Assembly (NCBI GenBank): GCA_947488175.1
Contig: CANKYO010000002.1
Span: 496,001 to 560,000 of the forward strand
Length of the DNA stretch: 64,000 nucleotides
Direction: 5' to 3'
Origin: an uncultured Paracoccaceae bacterium
Lineage (GTDB): Bacteria; Pseudomonadota; Alphaproteobacteria; Rhodobacterales; Rhodobacteraceae
Within the stretch, counting starts at the first letter, position 1; each line of letters starts with the position of its first letter. A program made the position numbers and the translations under genes. Shown piece by piece: positions 9,061-18,818 of this stretch. A model generated the notes under the pieces. The model was given only the letters and a program-made list of their open reading frames with translations. It did not search any database and was not told the DNA's origin.

Positions 9061-10042
9061 TACCGCACTTGCATCGGGGGTGGCGCTCAAACCCGCACAG
9101 GACGCGCTGTCAGGCCCGCGCGGGCCAAAACCCAAACGGCGGATCACGCCGGCCAACATCATCCTTTACAGCACGCTATTCGTGGTCTGCATCTACTACC
9201 TTCTGCCGCTTTACGTGATGATCGTGACATCGCTCAAGGGGATGCCGGAAATCCGACTTGGCAATATCTTTTCGCCCCCTGTCGAGGTCACCTATGAACC
9301 TTGGATCAAGGCCTGGGCCGAGGCGTGCACCGGTGTGAACTGCGACGGGCTCAGCCGGGGGTTCTGGAATTCGGTCTGGATCCTGGTCCCGTCGGTTTTC
9401 CTGTCCATCGCCATCGCTTCGGTCAATGGCTACGCGCTGGCCAACTGGCGGTTCAAAGGGTCAGAGGTCTTTTTCACTATCCTGATCTTCGGGGCCTTCA
9501 TCCCTTATCAGGTAATGATCTACCCCATCGTGATCATCCTGCGTGAAAGCGGCGAAGGAATCACCAGTTTCGTGCGGTTCTTCTATGAAGACGCACCGAC
9601 CATCAGGCTGATGGGGTCCCTGTCCGGTCTAGTAATCGTCCACACGATCTTTGGCATGCCGATCCTGACGCTGCTATTCCGCAACTACTTCACGTCCGTC
9701 CCGGAAGAGTTGTTCAAAGCGGCCCGCGTGGACGGGGCCGGGTTCTGGGGCATTTATTTCCGGATCATGCTGCCCATGTCGCTGCCGATCTTTGTGGTCG
9801 CCATGATCCTGCAGGTGACCGGCATCTGGAACGATTTCCTGTTCGGGGTGATCTACACCAAACCCGACACCTATCCGATGACGGTGCAGCTGAATAACAT
9901 CGTCAACTCAGTGCAGGGGATCAAGGAATACAACGTCAATATGGCCGCCACGCTCCTCACGGGGTTGGTGCCTCTCTTCATCTATTTCGCTTCCGGCAAA
10001 CTCTTCGTCCGGGGCATTGCAGCAGGGGCCGTCAAGGGATGA
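9053..10042 (+). CDS. Carbohydrate ABC transporter permease (MalG-like)
   Basis: Second permease of the importer, 329 residues, with about six membrane segments and an EAA loop (AARVDGAGFWGIYFRIMLPM). The likely start is GTG 9053, with GGGGGAAAC upstream, overlapping the first permease gene by 8 bases; an in-frame ATG at 9032 lies deeper inside that gene. The N-terminal 35 residues are Pro/Lys-rich and cytoplasmic. Its TGA overlaps the ATG of the ATPase gene. Confidence 0.9.
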   Translation: MSDTALASGVALKPAQDALSGPRGPKPKRRITPANIILYSTLFVVCIYYLLPLYVMIVTSLKGMPEIRLGNIFSPPVEVTYEPWIKAWAEACTGVNCDGLSRGFWNSVWILVPSVFLSIAIASVNGYALANWRFKGSEVFFTILIFGAFIPYQVMIYPIVIILRESGEGITSFVRFFYEDAPTIRLMGSLSGLVIVHTIFGMPILTLLFRNYFTSVPEELFKAARVDGAGFWGIYFRIMLPMSLPIFVVAMILQVTGIWNDFLFGVIYTKPDTYPMTVQLNNIVNSVQGIKEYNVNMAATLLTGLVPLFIYFASGKLFVRGIAAGAVKG

Positions 10043-11115
10043 GCTACTCCGTAGAAATCAAAGATCTCGACCTTGCGTTCGGCGCAGTCAAAGTTCTGAA
10101 AAACCTGAACCTCGATATCGAGGAGGGTGAATTTATCGTTCTTCTGGGGTCGTCCGGCTGCGGCAAATCCACCTTGCTGAACTGCATCGCCGGGCTGCTG
10201 GAGGTCACGGATGGGCAGATTTTCATCAAGGGTGAAAACGTGACCTGGGCCGAACCATCCGAACGGGGGATCGGGATGGTGTTCCAAAGCTATGCGCTCT
10301 ATCCGCAGATGACTGTCCGGGGGAACCTGTCATTCGGTCTGAAAAATGCGCGGCTGCCCAAGGAGGAAATCGAACGGCGCGTCGCCCGCGCCGCCGAAAT
10401 CCTCCAGATCGAACCGCTTCTGGGGCGCAAACCGGGCGCACTGTCCGGCGGCCAGCGACAGCGGGTTGCTATCGGGCGGGCGCTGGTGCGGGACGTTGAC
10501 GTGTTCCTGTTCGACGAACCGCTATCCAACCTTGATGCCAAGTTGCGGGTCGATCTGCGGGTCGAGCTCAAGCGGCTGCACAACCAATTGCAGAACACGA
10601 TGATCTACGTGACCCATGATCAGGTCGAGGCGATGACACTGGCCGACCGGATCGCCGTCATGAAAGGCGGCAACATCATGCAGCTCGGTTCGCCCGACGA
10701 AATCTATAACCGGCCCCGTAACCTCTATGTGGCGGATTTCATCGGCAGCCCGTCGATGAACTTCCTCGAAGGTCATCTGCAAGGCGACACGTTCAAGGTG
10801 GACGACATGGCGATGCCCATGACCGGCTATGACTTCATCACCCAGACCACGGACCGGCCTGCCACAATCGGCATCCGGCCCGAACATGTGATCACCGGCG
10901 AACTGGTTGCCAATGCGCCGCTGCAATATCAGGTCAACGTCGATCTGGTCGAACCCATGGGGTCCGACACGCTGGTCTACGCCAAACTGGGCCAGCATAT
11001 TTTCCGTATCCGGATGGACGGACAGGCGCGGGTCAGGTCGGGCGATACGCTACCCATCGGCATCGATACCGCCCGTGCATCACTGTTCGACAAAGCGACC
11101 GAGGACCGTTTGTGA
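10039..11115 (+). CDS. Sugar ABC transporter ATP-binding protein (MalK/UgpC type)
   Basis: ATPase of the importer, 358 residues. Visible motifs are Walker A GSSGCGKST (about residues 37-45), signature LSGGQRQR, Walker B VFLFDEPLSNLDAK and the switch histidine in YVTHDQVEAMT. The roughly 120 C-terminal residues match the regulatory TOBE-type domain of the MalK group. Translation is coupled: its ATG overlaps the previous TGA (ATGA), and its own TGA overlaps the GTG of the glycosidase gene. Confidence 0.93.
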   Translation: MSYSVEIKDLDLAFGAVKVLKNLNLDIEEGEFIVLLGSSGCGKSTLLNCIAGLLEVTDGQIFIKGENVTWAEPSERGIGMVFQSYALYPQMTVRGNLSFGLKNARLPKEEIERRVARAAEILQIEPLLGRKPGALSGGQRQRVAIGRALVRDVDVFLFDEPLSNLDAKLRVDLRVELKRLHNQLQNTMIYVTHDQVEAMTLADRIAVMKGGNIMQLGSPDEIYNRPRNLYVADFIGSPSMNFLEGHLQGDTFKVDDMAMPMTGYDFITQTTDRPATIGIRPEHVITGELVANAPLQYQVNVDLVEPMGSDTLVYAKLGQHIFRIRMDGQARVRSGDTLPIGIDTARASLFDKATEDRL

Positions 11116-13496
11116 CACCGCTTGATTTGGCAGGCGAATGGGCGCTGTCCGATGACAGCGGCGACCATACCTGCACCATGCATCTGCCCACCGACGGGAT
11201 CACCGCGCTGCATGCGGCCGGGCTGATCCCCGATCCCTACTGGGGGCGCAACGAATATGATCTGCGCCGGATCTGCGAACGCGATTGGACCGCCACGCGC
11301 GATTTCGATCTGACGGAAACGGAGGTTGATCTGGTTCTGTCCGGTGTCGATACGGTTGTAACCGTGCGGGTCAATGACCGGATCGTCCTGACGGCCGAAA
11401 ATGCGTTTCGTGAATACCGCGTCCCGCTGACCGACGCAGCGCGCCTGGGGCGCAATACGATCAGCGTGACCTTTCATTCGGTCGTTGCCGCCGGTGCCGC
11501 CAAACAGGCGGCGCACCCATTTCCACTGCCCAACAGCGCGAACTGTCCGATCCCCAACGGAAACTTCCTGCGCAAACCGGCCTGCGATTTCGGCTGGGAC
11601 TGGAACATCGCGCTGGCCCCGTTCGGGATCTACGGCACCATGCGGATCGAGGACGCAAATGCGCCCCGGATCGACAGGATCATGATCGCGCAGGATCATT
11701 CCGGTGAAGGGGTGGAATTGCAGATCATCGCCCATGTTTCGGGTGGGGCAGGAGAGGTCGCAGCGACCATTGCCGGTCAGACAGCGACGGCGCCATGCAT
11801 CGGGAATATGTGCACGTTGTCTTTGCGTATTCCTGACGCACAATTGTGGTGGCCCGCCGGGCAGGGGGATCAGCATCTCTACGATCTCGAAGTGACCTTC
11901 GCCAAGGCAAAGGCCACGCGGCGGGTCGGTCTGCGCTCTGCGGAACTGGTGACGGAAGAGGATGCCGCAGGCCTTGGTTTCAAGTTCCGCATCAATGGCC
12001 GTGATGTTTTTGCCAAAGGCGCGAACTGGATCCCCGCCGATGCGCTCGCCGGTCGGATCACCCCTGCCAGAACACGCGCCCTGCTGCAATCCGCCGTTGA
12101 CGCCAACATGAACATGATCCGCGTCTGGGGTGGCGGCCGGTACGAAGACACATGGTTCTACGACATGTGTGATGAACTCGGGCTAATGGTCTGGCAGGAT
12201 TTCATGTTCGCCTGCAACCTCTACCCTTCCGGCGATGCGTTCCTGGCTGAAGTGCGCGCCGAAGTCATTGATAACGTGTCCAGACTCCACCATCACGCCT
12301 GTATCGCGCTTTGGTGCGGTGACAACGAACTGATCGGCGCGCTGGACTGGTACGATTGTTCGCGCAACGATCGCGACCGCTATCTGGTCAACTATGACCG
12401 GCTGAACCGCTGCATCGAAACCGCCCTCAAGGAAACAGATCCGAAAGCCAACTGGTGGCCATCGTCACCATCGCCCGGGCCGCTGAATTTCGGGGATGCG
12501 TGGCACGATGACGGATCAGGCGATATGCATTTCTGGTCGGTCTGGCACGAAGGCCGGGACTTTGACCATTACCGCGATGTCAGCCCACGTTTCTGTTCAG
12601 AATTCGGGTTCCAAAGCTACCCGTCGATTCGCGCCATCAACCGCTTTGCCAGCCCAGCCGACCACAACATTGCCGCCCCGGTTCTGGAAAGCCACCAGAA
12701 GAACGATGGCGGCAACGCCCGCATCGCCGAAACCATGTTCCGTTATTTCCGCTGGCCCACGCAGTTCGATGATTTCGTCTATCTGTCTCAGGTTCAACAG
12801 GGGCTTGCGATCAAGACAGCCGTCAGCCATTGGCGCAGTCTGAAACCGCACTGCATGGGCACGTTGATCTGGCAGCTTAACGATACATGGCCGGTTTGTA
12901 GTTGGTCATCGCTCAACGATGATGGCGAGTGGAAGCTTTTGCACCACATGGCAAAGGCCTTTTACGCCCCCATCAACGTCACCGCCGTACCTGATGAAAA
13001 GAAAATCATATTGCGTGCCGTGAACGACGCCCCGGCGCCCGTCACACTACAGATTGCTGCGGCGGCGCTGGCGATGGACGGGACGACCCGACCTTTGGAT
13101 GCGGTTGCGGTCACCGTGCAGGATCGGGCGATCGACGCCCTGCAGATTGATGCCGACGCATTGTCGGATCAGGAGATGCTGTATTTCACATGGACCGGTC
13201 CGGGTGGCGCAAAGGGCAGCGATCTTTATGCGCGGCATCCTTACAAACACTACAATCTGCTGCCGCCCAAGCTCAAGATGAACGCCGAGCCGGATGGCGC
13301 CGACTGGCTGATCACGGTCGATGCGGAAAGGCTCGCTTTGTTCGTTGCGCTTGAAGCTGACGTGCCCGGTCGGTTCAGCACAAACGCGTTCACTCAACTG
13401 CCGAACCAACCCAACACCCTGCACTTCACGCCAGCCTCGTCGAACGTCCAACCCAACTTCACGCTGCGCGATCTGCACAGCGCCACTCACGCCTGA
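11112..13496 (+). CDS. Glycoside hydrolase family 2 protein, beta-mannosidase type
   Basis: A 794-residue GH2 enzyme without signal peptide, so it should act on sugars imported by the upstream transporter. The N-terminal sugar-binding jelly roll and immunoglobulin-like domain are followed by the TIM barrel. The acid/base is expected at Glu406 in ALWCGDNE and the nucleophile at Glu497 in FCSEFGFQSYPS; both motifs match beta-mannosidases better than beta-galactosidases or glucuronidases. The start is GTG 11112, overlapping the ATPase stop. Hydrolysis of a non-reducing beta-mannosyl residue is the best guess; another beta-glycoside is possible. Confidence 0.85.
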   Translation: MTPLDLAGEWALSDDSGDHTCTMHLPTDGITALHAAGLIPDPYWGRNEYDLRRICERDWTATRDFDLTETEVDLVLSGVDTVVTVRVNDRIVLTAENAFREYRVPLTDAARLGRNTISVTFHSVVAAGAAKQAAHPFPLPNSANCPIPNGNFLRKPACDFGWDWNIALAPFGIYGTMRIEDANAPRIDRIMIAQDHSGEGVELQIIAHVSGGAGEVAATIAGQTATAPCIGNMCTLSLRIPDAQLWWPAGQGDQHLYDLEVTFAKAKATRRVGLRSAELVTEEDAAGLGFKFRINGRDVFAKGANWIPADALAGRITPARTRALLQSAVDANMNMIRVWGGGRYEDTWFYDMCDELGLMVWQDFMFACNLYPSGDAFLAEVRAEVIDNVSRLHHHACIALWCGDNELIGALDWYDCSRNDRDRYLVNYDRLNRCIETALKETDPKANWWPSSPSPGPLNFGDAWHDDGSGDMHFWSVWHEGRDFDHYRDVSPRFCSEFGFQSYPSIRAINRFASPADHNIAAPVLESHQKNDGGNARIAETMFRYFRWPTQFDDFVYLSQVQQGLAIKTAVSHWRSLKPHCMGTLIWQLNDTWPVCSWSSLNDDGEWKLLHHMAKAFYAPINVTAVPDEKKIILRAVNDAPAPVTLQIAAAALAMDGTTRPLDAVAVTVQDRAIDALQIDADALSDQEMLYFTWTGPGGAKGSDLYARHPYKHYNLLPPKLKMNAEPDGADWLITVDAERLALFVALEADVPGRFSTNAFTQLPNQPNTLHFTPASSNVQPNFTLRDLHSATHA

Positions 13497-13511
13497 ATAA
13501 AGGACCGCGCC

Positions 13512-14258
13512 ATGCCCCGCATTTCCTATCAACTCTACTGTTCCCGCAACTTCCCGCCATTGGGGGATACGCTGCAAATGCTCTCAAAGGCCGGCTATCA
13601 GGAGGTCGAAGGCTATGGCGGTCTGTTCAGCGATGTGAACGGGCTCAAGGTCGCGCTCGAGGCCCATGGTCTGGCGATGACCAGCAGCCATATCGCCCTT
13701 GACCAGATCGAAGGTGATGTCGCTGGCACACTTGCTCTGATCAAGGCGCTGGGTGTCCAAAAGCTCTTTGCCCCCTTCATCGCGCCAGAAGACCGACCCG
13801 CTGATGCCGCGGGCTGGGCATCTTTCGGGCAACGATTGGCCGAGGCGGGCAAACCGCTGCAGGATGCCGGTGTCACCTTTGGCTGGCACAACCATGCTTT
13901 TGAACTTGATCCGCTGGACAGCGGGGACATGCCGCTGGACCTGATCGCGCAAGCGTCGGACGATTTGATGCTGGAATTGGATCTGGGCTGGGTCCGTGTC
14001 GCAGGTCACGACCCGGTGGAGCGGATCAAAAAATATGCAGGCCGGATCAGCGCGGTACATATCAAGGATATCGCACCCGACGGCGACTGCACAGACGAAG
14101 ATGGGTGGGCCGATGTGGGTCACGGCATCATGGACTGGCCCACGATCCATGCCGCCCTGCAGAGTGCCGGTGTCGATCACTACGTCGTCGAACATGACAA
14201 TCCCAACGATCACGTCCGATTTGCAACACGCAGCCTGACTGCCATCAATAACTTCTGA
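13512..14258 (+). CDS. Sugar phosphate isomerase/epimerase family protein
   Basis: TIM-barrel protein of the xylose-isomerase-like / AP-endonuclease-2 fold, 248 residues. Typical metal-site segments are present: GWHNHAFEL, LELDLGWV, VHIKDIAPDG and YVVEHDNPNDH. Members isomerise or epimerise sugars or keto-sugars; the exact reaction is not predictable. The gene starts 15 bases after the GH2 gene and is followed after 9 bases by a Gfo/Idh oxidoreductase, a frequent pairing in oxidative sugar pathways where a 3-keto-sugar is made and processed. Confidence 0.85.
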   Translation: MPRISYQLYCSRNFPPLGDTLQMLSKAGYQEVEGYGGLFSDVNGLKVALEAHGLAMTSSHIALDQIEGDVAGTLALIKALGVQKLFAPFIAPEDRPADAAGWASFGQRLAEAGKPLQDAGVTFGWHNHAFELDPLDSGDMPLDLIAQASDDLMLELDLGWVRVAGHDPVERIKKYAGRISAVHIKDIAPDGDCTDEDGWADVGHGIMDWPTIHAALQSAGVDHYVVEHDNPNDHVRFATRSLTAINNF

Positions 14259-14267
14259 GGACACATC

Positions 14268-15389
14268 ATGACACAACTCGGCGTTGGCATCATCGGATGC
14301 GGCAATATCTCGACCGCCTACTGCAGGCTGGCCCCGATGTTCAGATCCCTGTCAGTTCGGGCCGTGGCGGACATTAATATGGACGCAGCGCGGGCGCGAG
14401 CGGCGGAGTTTGATTTGCGGGTCGATACGGTGGATGACCTGCTGAAAGCCTCGGATATCGACGTTGTGGTGAACCTCACGATCCCCGCCGTGCATTTCGA
14501 GGTCACAAGGCAGATTCTGGAAGCGGGCAAGCACGCCTATTCCGAAAAGCCACTGGTGCTGACGCTGGATCAGGCTGAAACCCTGCGCGAACTGGCTGCG
14601 TCAAAGAACCTGCGTGTGGGTTCGGCACCCGACACCTTTCTGGGCGGCGCGCATCAGCAGGCGCGCGCGGCCATTGACGCGGGCGATATGGGCAAGGTCA
14701 TCGGGGGCACATGTCACGTGATGAGTCACGGTATGGAAAGCTGGCACCCCAATCCCGATTTCTTTTATCAGCCCGGCGCCGGTCCGGTTCTGGATATCGG
14801 ACCCTATTATGTGACCAACCTGCTTCAACTGATCGGCCCGGTGAAATCGGTCGCCGCTATCGCCAATACCACTTTTGCCACTCGCACGATCGGCAATGGC
14901 GACCGGAAAGGCGAAACGATCCCTGTTGATACACCCACCAATATTCATGCGCTGCTGGAATTTGCGAACGGTGCAACCGTCACGCTTGGTGCCAGTTGGG
15001 ATGTCTGGACCAATCGCCATCCCCCGATGGAGCTTTATGGCGAAGATGCATCGCTATTCGTGCCGGACCCCAATTTCTTTGGGGGAACCGTCGAAATCGG
15101 CGGTCAGGATCAGGACATCAATCCGCTGCCGACATGGGATCACCCTTTCGGTATCCCCAATGATGACCAAGGTCGCGCCAACTACCGTTGTGCCGGGTTG
15201 GCCGATATGGTGACGGCCATTGCCGAAGACCGCGCGCACCGCTGTAGTGTCGATCTGGCCGTACACGCCGTGGATGTCATGACCAGCGTTCTGAAGGCCG
15301 GTGAGAATCGGCAATTCATCAATCTGACAACGACATGTGATCGCCCCGCCGCCCTTTCACCGGACGAGGCACGCGCGCTGCTGGCCTAA
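14268..15389 (+). CDS. Gfo/Idh/MocA family oxidoreductase
   Basis: NAD(P)-dependent oxidoreductase of 373 residues. The N-terminal Rossmann fold starts GVGIIGCGNISTAY, with the EKPL motif (catalytic-lysine region) at about residue 93; the C-terminal alpha/beta domain runs from about 125. These enzymes oxidise sugars or their derivatives. It is the last gene of the oligosaccharide operon, following a TIM-barrel isomerase, so together they probably process the sugar released by the GH2 enzyme. Its stop overlaps the stop of the convergent gene by 4 bases. Confidence 0.88.
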   Translation: MTQLGVGIIGCGNISTAYCRLAPMFRSLSVRAVADINMDAARARAAEFDLRVDTVDDLLKASDIDVVVNLTIPAVHFEVTRQILEAGKHAYSEKPLVLTLDQAETLRELAASKNLRVGSAPDTFLGGAHQQARAAIDAGDMGKVIGGTCHVMSHGMESWHPNPDFFYQPGAGPVLDIGPYYVTNLLQLIGPVKSVAAIANTTFATRTIGNGDRKGETIPVDTPTNIHALLEFANGATVTLGASWDVWTNRHPPMELYGEDASLFVPDPNFFGGTVEIGGQDQDINPLPTWDHPFGIPNDDQGRANYRCAGLADMVTAIAEDRAHRCSVDLAVHAVDVMTSVLKAGENRQFINLTTTCDRPAALSPDEARALLA

Positions 15390-15398
15390 CTGGCCAGC
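15380..15398. terminator. Hairpin over two convergent stop codons
   Basis: Perfect inverted repeat GCTGGCC-TAACT-GGCCAGC. The loop contains the TAA of the Gfo/Idh gene and overlaps the TAG of the convergent gene, so both reading frames end inside the structure. There is no T tract; it is a candidate bidirectional transcription end. Confidence 0.45.
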
Positions 15399-15790
15399 GC
15401 AAAGGTGGACACGGTACGGGGGATCTGCCGCCCGAAGCGACGGGTCAATTGTGCGTGGCTGTAGCCCAGATCAGCCCCGTTGCAGATATGCTGATCCTCG
15501 GCATCTCTCAGGCTCAGGCCACCACCATGGCGAACAAACTGATAGCCTTTCTTGCGCAGGCGGCTTTGCAGATCATACCAATCAACAGCGTCTTCAAAAT
15601 CTTCCGTCAGCCTTGCCCGCAAGGGGCCATGCTGGCGTGCTGCCCGATCCGCGCGTGCGCGGGTCCGGCGTTTCAAATCGTTCCGCAGCGCCTCACGCAG
15701 GATATCACCTATGGCTGCTTCATTGCGCCCGCAAAGATGGTCGAGGGCGTCGGCGAGTTCGGGGGGTAAACCAAGTACAATCTGTTTCAT
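15386..15790 (-). CDS. Hypothetical protein with ribbon-helix-helix-like N-terminus
   Basis: A 134-residue protein. Residues 1-45 (strand MKQIVLGLP, then two helices reaching LREALRNDLKRR) resemble the ribbon-helix-helix DNA-binding fold of the CopG/Arc type. The remainder is basic and helical, then a Tyr/His-rich stretch (GYQFVRHGGGLSLRD) with no fold that I recognise. There is no toxin-like partner next to it; the next gene on this strand is rlmN, which ends 39 bases upstream. It could be a small autonomous regulator; the target is unknown. Confidence 0.6.
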   Translation of the reverse strand: MKQIVLGLPPELADALDHLCGRNEAAIGDILREALRNDLKRRTRARADRAARQHGPLRARLTEDFEDAVDWYDLQSRLRKKGYQFVRHGGGLSLRDAEDQHICNGADLGYSHAQLTRRFGRQIPRTVSTFALAS

Positions 15791-15829
15791 AGGCGAAATA
15801 TCGCCGGTTCTTGGTGAAGATGTCGTTAA

Positions 15830-17005
15830 CTACAAACCGGTTTCTGCAGCAATTTCTGCACGCGATTTTCGGGCCCGTTCGGTGGCCGATTTCAACTGTC
15901 CGCAGGCGGCCATGATATCCTCGCCCCGAGGGGTGCGGATGGGGGACGCATAACCTGCCTTGTAGATGATATCGGCAAAGGCGCGGATGCGGTTGTTTGA
16001 CGACCGCTTATAGGGCGCGCCCGGCCATTCGTTGAACGGGATCAGGTTGATCTTGGCTGGAATTCCATCGATCAGCTTGATCAGACGACGGGCATCGGCG
16101 TCGCTGTCGTTCACCCCGTCCAGCATCACATATTCAAACGTGATCCGCTCTGAATTGGATACTTTTGGATAAGTCCGCAGCGCGTCCAGCAGATCGGCAA
16201 TCGGCCAGCGTTTGTTGATCGGGACCAGCTTGTCGCGGACCTCATCGGTTGTTGCGTGAAATGACACGGCAAGCTGGCACCCAATCTCTTCCGCAGTGCG
16301 CGCGATTTCCGGCACGACACCCGATGTCGAAAGGGTGATCCGGCGCCGCGACAGCTGAATACCATGCGGGTCCATCGCGATCTTCATCGCATCGCGGACG
16401 TTCTCGAAATTGTAAAGCGGCTCACCCATGCCCATTAGCACGATGTTCGACAGCAGGCGGGTTTCGTCCTTGCGGGCGCCGGGCACAGGCCATTCGCCCA
16501 GATCGTCGCGAGCCAGCATGACCTGCCCGATAATCTCACCTGCGGTCAGGTTGCGGACCAGCTTTTGGGTGCCCGTGTGACAGAACGAACAGGTCAGCGT
16601 GCAGCCGACCTGGGATGAAATGCAGAGCGTGCCGCGATCCGTCTCAGGGATGTAAACCACCTCAACCTCGTGACCGCCAGCGATCCGCACCAGATACTTT
16701 CGCGTACCATCGTCGGACACCTGCCGGGTGACGACCTCCGGCAGGGAAACCACGAATTTCTCGGCCAGCATCGCGCGATAGTCTTTCGCCAGATTGGTCA
16801 TATCGGCAAAATCGCGGACACCCCAGTGATAGATCCACTGCCAGATCTGGCCGACCCGCATCTTGGCCTGCTTTTCAGGCGTACCAGCCACCATCAGGGC
16901 ATCGCGCATGGCATCGCGCGTCATGCCCACAAGGTTTACCGGCCCTTCCGGCAGCTTGCGCGGAATGGTCAGCACGTCCTGGGTAATCGGGGCCTTGGCG
17001 TTCAT
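15830..17005 (-). CDS. rlmN: 23S rRNA (adenine(2503)-C(2))-methyltransferase
   Basis: Radical SAM methyltransferase that makes 2-methyladenosine at A2503 of 23S rRNA and at A37 of some tRNAs. The 391 residues match the family. The cluster motif CTLTCSFC (C-x3-C-x2-C) is in the first half, and the C-terminal cysteine needed for the covalent intermediate is seen in [18 protein letters not shown] and the SAM-binding segment [10 protein letters not shown] are also typical. ATG 17005 has GGAGC upstream. It appears to be a single-gene unit. Confidence 0.95.
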   Translation of the reverse strand: MNAKAPITQDVLTIPRKLPEGPVNLVGMTRDAMRDALMVAGTPEKQAKMRVGQIWQWIYHWGVRDFADMTNLAKDYRAMLAEKFVVSLPEVVTRQVSDDGTRKYLVRIAGGHEVEVVYIPETDRGTLCISSQVGCTLTCSFCHTGTQKLVRNLTAGEIIGQVMLARDDLGEWPVPGARKDETRLLSNIVLMGMGEPLYNFENVRDAMKIAMDPHGIQLSRRRITLSTSGVVPEIARTAEEIGCQLAVSFHATTDEVRDKLVPINKRWPIADLLDALRTYPKVSNSERITFEYVMLDGVNDSDADARRLIKLIDGIPAKINLIPFNEWPGAPYKRSSNNRIRAFADIIYKAGYASPIRTPRGEDIMAACGQLKSATERARKSRAEIAAETGL

Positions 17006-17049
17006 GGGAATGCTCCGGATCGGGGGTCAAGCCTGCCATATAAGAGAAA

Positions 17050-17077
17050 GGGCCGGTTTCCACAAGAAAACCGGCCC
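17050..17077 (-). terminator. Intrinsic terminator after the IalB-family gene
   Basis: Ten-base perfect stem GGGCCGGTTT/AAACCGGCCC with an 8-base loop. Reading the minus strand it is followed by a T-rich run (TTTCTCTTATAT). It lies 24 bases beyond the stop of the gene ending at 17101 and just upstream of rlmN. Confidence 0.8.
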
Positions 17078-17100
17078 CGCATGATCAATGAAACCGGGCG

Positions 17101-17631
17101 TCAGCTGGAACAGCGGTTCTCGGCCTCTTCTACGGCGGCAGTAAAGCCCAGCAGGCTGAACGTGTCCGTGGTGGTCGTGCCACGGCTCGAACGGCCCACG
17201 ACAACGGCATTGGCACCGCGCTTCATGGCGGCGACAAACCTGGCATCATCCTCGGGGGTGGCGGGCCATGCGGTTTCGTCATCAGTGAACATCTGGAATG
17301 TGGTGCCACCAACCTCAAGGCTGACGGTTGATCCGTCGGCAAAGGGGTAGCCGCCCGCAAACATAACCTGCCCATTCACGCTTTCGGACGGACGGTAGAA
17401 CACGATCAGACGAATATCACCGCGGTTCACCGACACGGTATTGCCGTCGCGGGTGTTCACGGTTTCGGTCGGGGCTGACACAGCCCAGCATTCGGTGGGG
17501 TCACTCTCAACAAACACGCTCCAATCGGTGTTCGCGGCAATCCGGTTGTCACTGACCTCTTGTGCCAAACCGGCACCAGCCCAGAACACAGCCGCAGCCA
17601 CGCCAATTGCGCGAGAAATTTTAAAAATCAT
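17101..17631 (-). CDS. Invasion associated locus B (IalB) family protein
   Basis: Exported protein of 176 residues: signal peptide MIFKISRAIG followed by a hydrophobic core and cleavage after GLAQ, then a compact beta-rich domain containing CWAVSAPTE and the IRLIVFYRPSE-type strand typical of the IalB family. IalB was named in Bartonella for a role in erythrocyte entry, but the family is common in free-living alphaproteobacteria, where its role is unknown. I chose ATG 17631 because GGAGG sits ahead of it and the signal peptide begins there; the open frame continues upstream without meaning. A strong terminator follows. Confidence 0.8.
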   Translation of the reverse strand: MIFKISRAIGVAAAVFWAGAGLAQEVSDNRIAANTDWSVFVESDPTECWAVSAPTETVNTRDGNTVSVNRGDIRLIVFYRPSESVNGQVMFAGGYPFADGSTVSLEVGGTTFQMFTDDETAWPATPEDDARFVAAMKRGANAVVVGRSSRGTTTTDTFSLLGFTAAVEEAENRCSS

Positions 17632-17826
17632 GTCACAGCCTCCAAGCTGTCCTTGCCTCTGGATGCTCCTGTTTTCGTCGCGGTGCATCTGGCGTACACC
17701 TTTTCGACTGGCAGGAACTGTTTCAACTCGATAGCCATAAGCGTAGCAAAAAACCGCCCGCCGGGGAAAGCCCCAAACGCGACGGCGGCTATCTGAAAGA
17801 CATATACAATCCAAAAAGGCAAAAAA

Positions 17827-18816
17827 ATGGCACATTCGGTTGATTTGGTCGAAGTCTGGCGTGGTGATCTGCTGGAATGCGTCCATCAGGGGCATGCGGT
17901 GGTCTGCGACGATAACGGCCGAATTGTCGAGGCCTGGGGCGATCCCACCGCGCTGATCTATCCGCGGTCATCCTGCAAGATGGTGCAGGCCTTGCCGCTT
18001 CTTGAAAGCGGGGCAGGGGCGCATCTGAGCGATGAACAACTGGCACTGGCCTGTGCCTCGCATAACGGGGCAGCCATTCATACGGATCGGGTCAAGGCAT
18101 GGCTTGGCGATCTGGGCCTGACCGATGATGATTTTCGCTGCGGTCCGCAAATGCCGAATGACAAGGATGCGCGCTATGGCCTGATCCGCGCGTTCGAGGA
18201 ACCCTGCCAGGTCCACAATAACTGCTCCGGGAAACACGCAGGCTTTCTGACACTGAGCAAACATCTGGGGGCCGGTCCGGATTACGATCAGATCGATCAT
18301 CCGGTGCAACAGACCTGCAAGGCCGCCTTTGAAGAGGTCACACAAGAAACCAGCCCAATGTTCGGCATTGATGGCTGTTCAGCCCCGAACCATGCCTGCA
18401 CTCTCCACGGTCTGGCGCGGGCCATGGCGTTCTTTGCCAGCGCGCATGACAGGTCCGACGCGCGCAGTCAGGCGGCGGTCAGGCTTACCCGCGCAATGGG
18501 TGCCTTTCCTGAACTTGTCGCCGGCGAAACGCGGGCCTGTACCGAACTGATGCGGGCGATGGACGGCAAGGTGGCGATCAAGACCGGGGCCGAAGGTGTC
18601 TTTATCGCGATCATCCCGGAAAAGCGTCTGGGCGTCGCGCTGAAAATCGCGGACGGAGCAACCCGCGCCAGCGAATGCGCAATCGCCGCGATCCTGGTGC
18701 GGCTTGGTGTGCTTGACGCAGCACATCCGGCGACCTTGGCGCGCATGCAGCCGCCGATCCACAACAGGCGCGATATTGTCACCGGACAGATCCGCCCGGT
18801 CGCGGCACTGCGCTAA
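17827..18816 (+). CDS. L-asparaginase II family protein
   Basis: A 329-residue cytoplasmic asparaginase of the type found in Rhizobium etli (AsnA; distinct from the EcAII-like enzymes). It converts asparagine to aspartate and ammonia. Family features are VEVWRGDLLECVHQGHAVV at the N-terminus, YPRSSCKMVQALP, HNNCSGKHAGFL (Ser/Lys/Cys region of the active site) and GIDGCSAPNHA. It is transcribed divergently from the IalB gene across a 195-base spacer in which I see no clear operator. Confidence 0.85.
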   Translation: MAHSVDLVEVWRGDLLECVHQGHAVVCDDNGRIVEAWGDPTALIYPRSSCKMVQALPLLESGAGAHLSDEQLALACASHNGAAIHTDRVKAWLGDLGLTDDDFRCGPQMPNDKDARYGLIRAFEEPCQVHNNCSGKHAGFLTLSKHLGAGPDYDQIDHPVQQTCKAAFEEVTQETSPMFGIDGCSAPNHACTLHGLARAMAFFASAHDRSDARSQAAVRLTRAMGAFPELVAGETRACTELMRAMDGKVAIKTGAEGVFIAIIPEKRLGVALKIADGATRASECAIAAILVRLGVLDAAHPATLARMQPPIHNRRDIVTGQIRPVAALR

Positions 18817-18818
18817 GA

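Noticed and set aside
17632..17895. N-terminal extension of the IalB-family frame
   Set aside because: A GGAGG site and signal peptide begin at 17631; the extension crosses the divergent asparaginase promoter and start.
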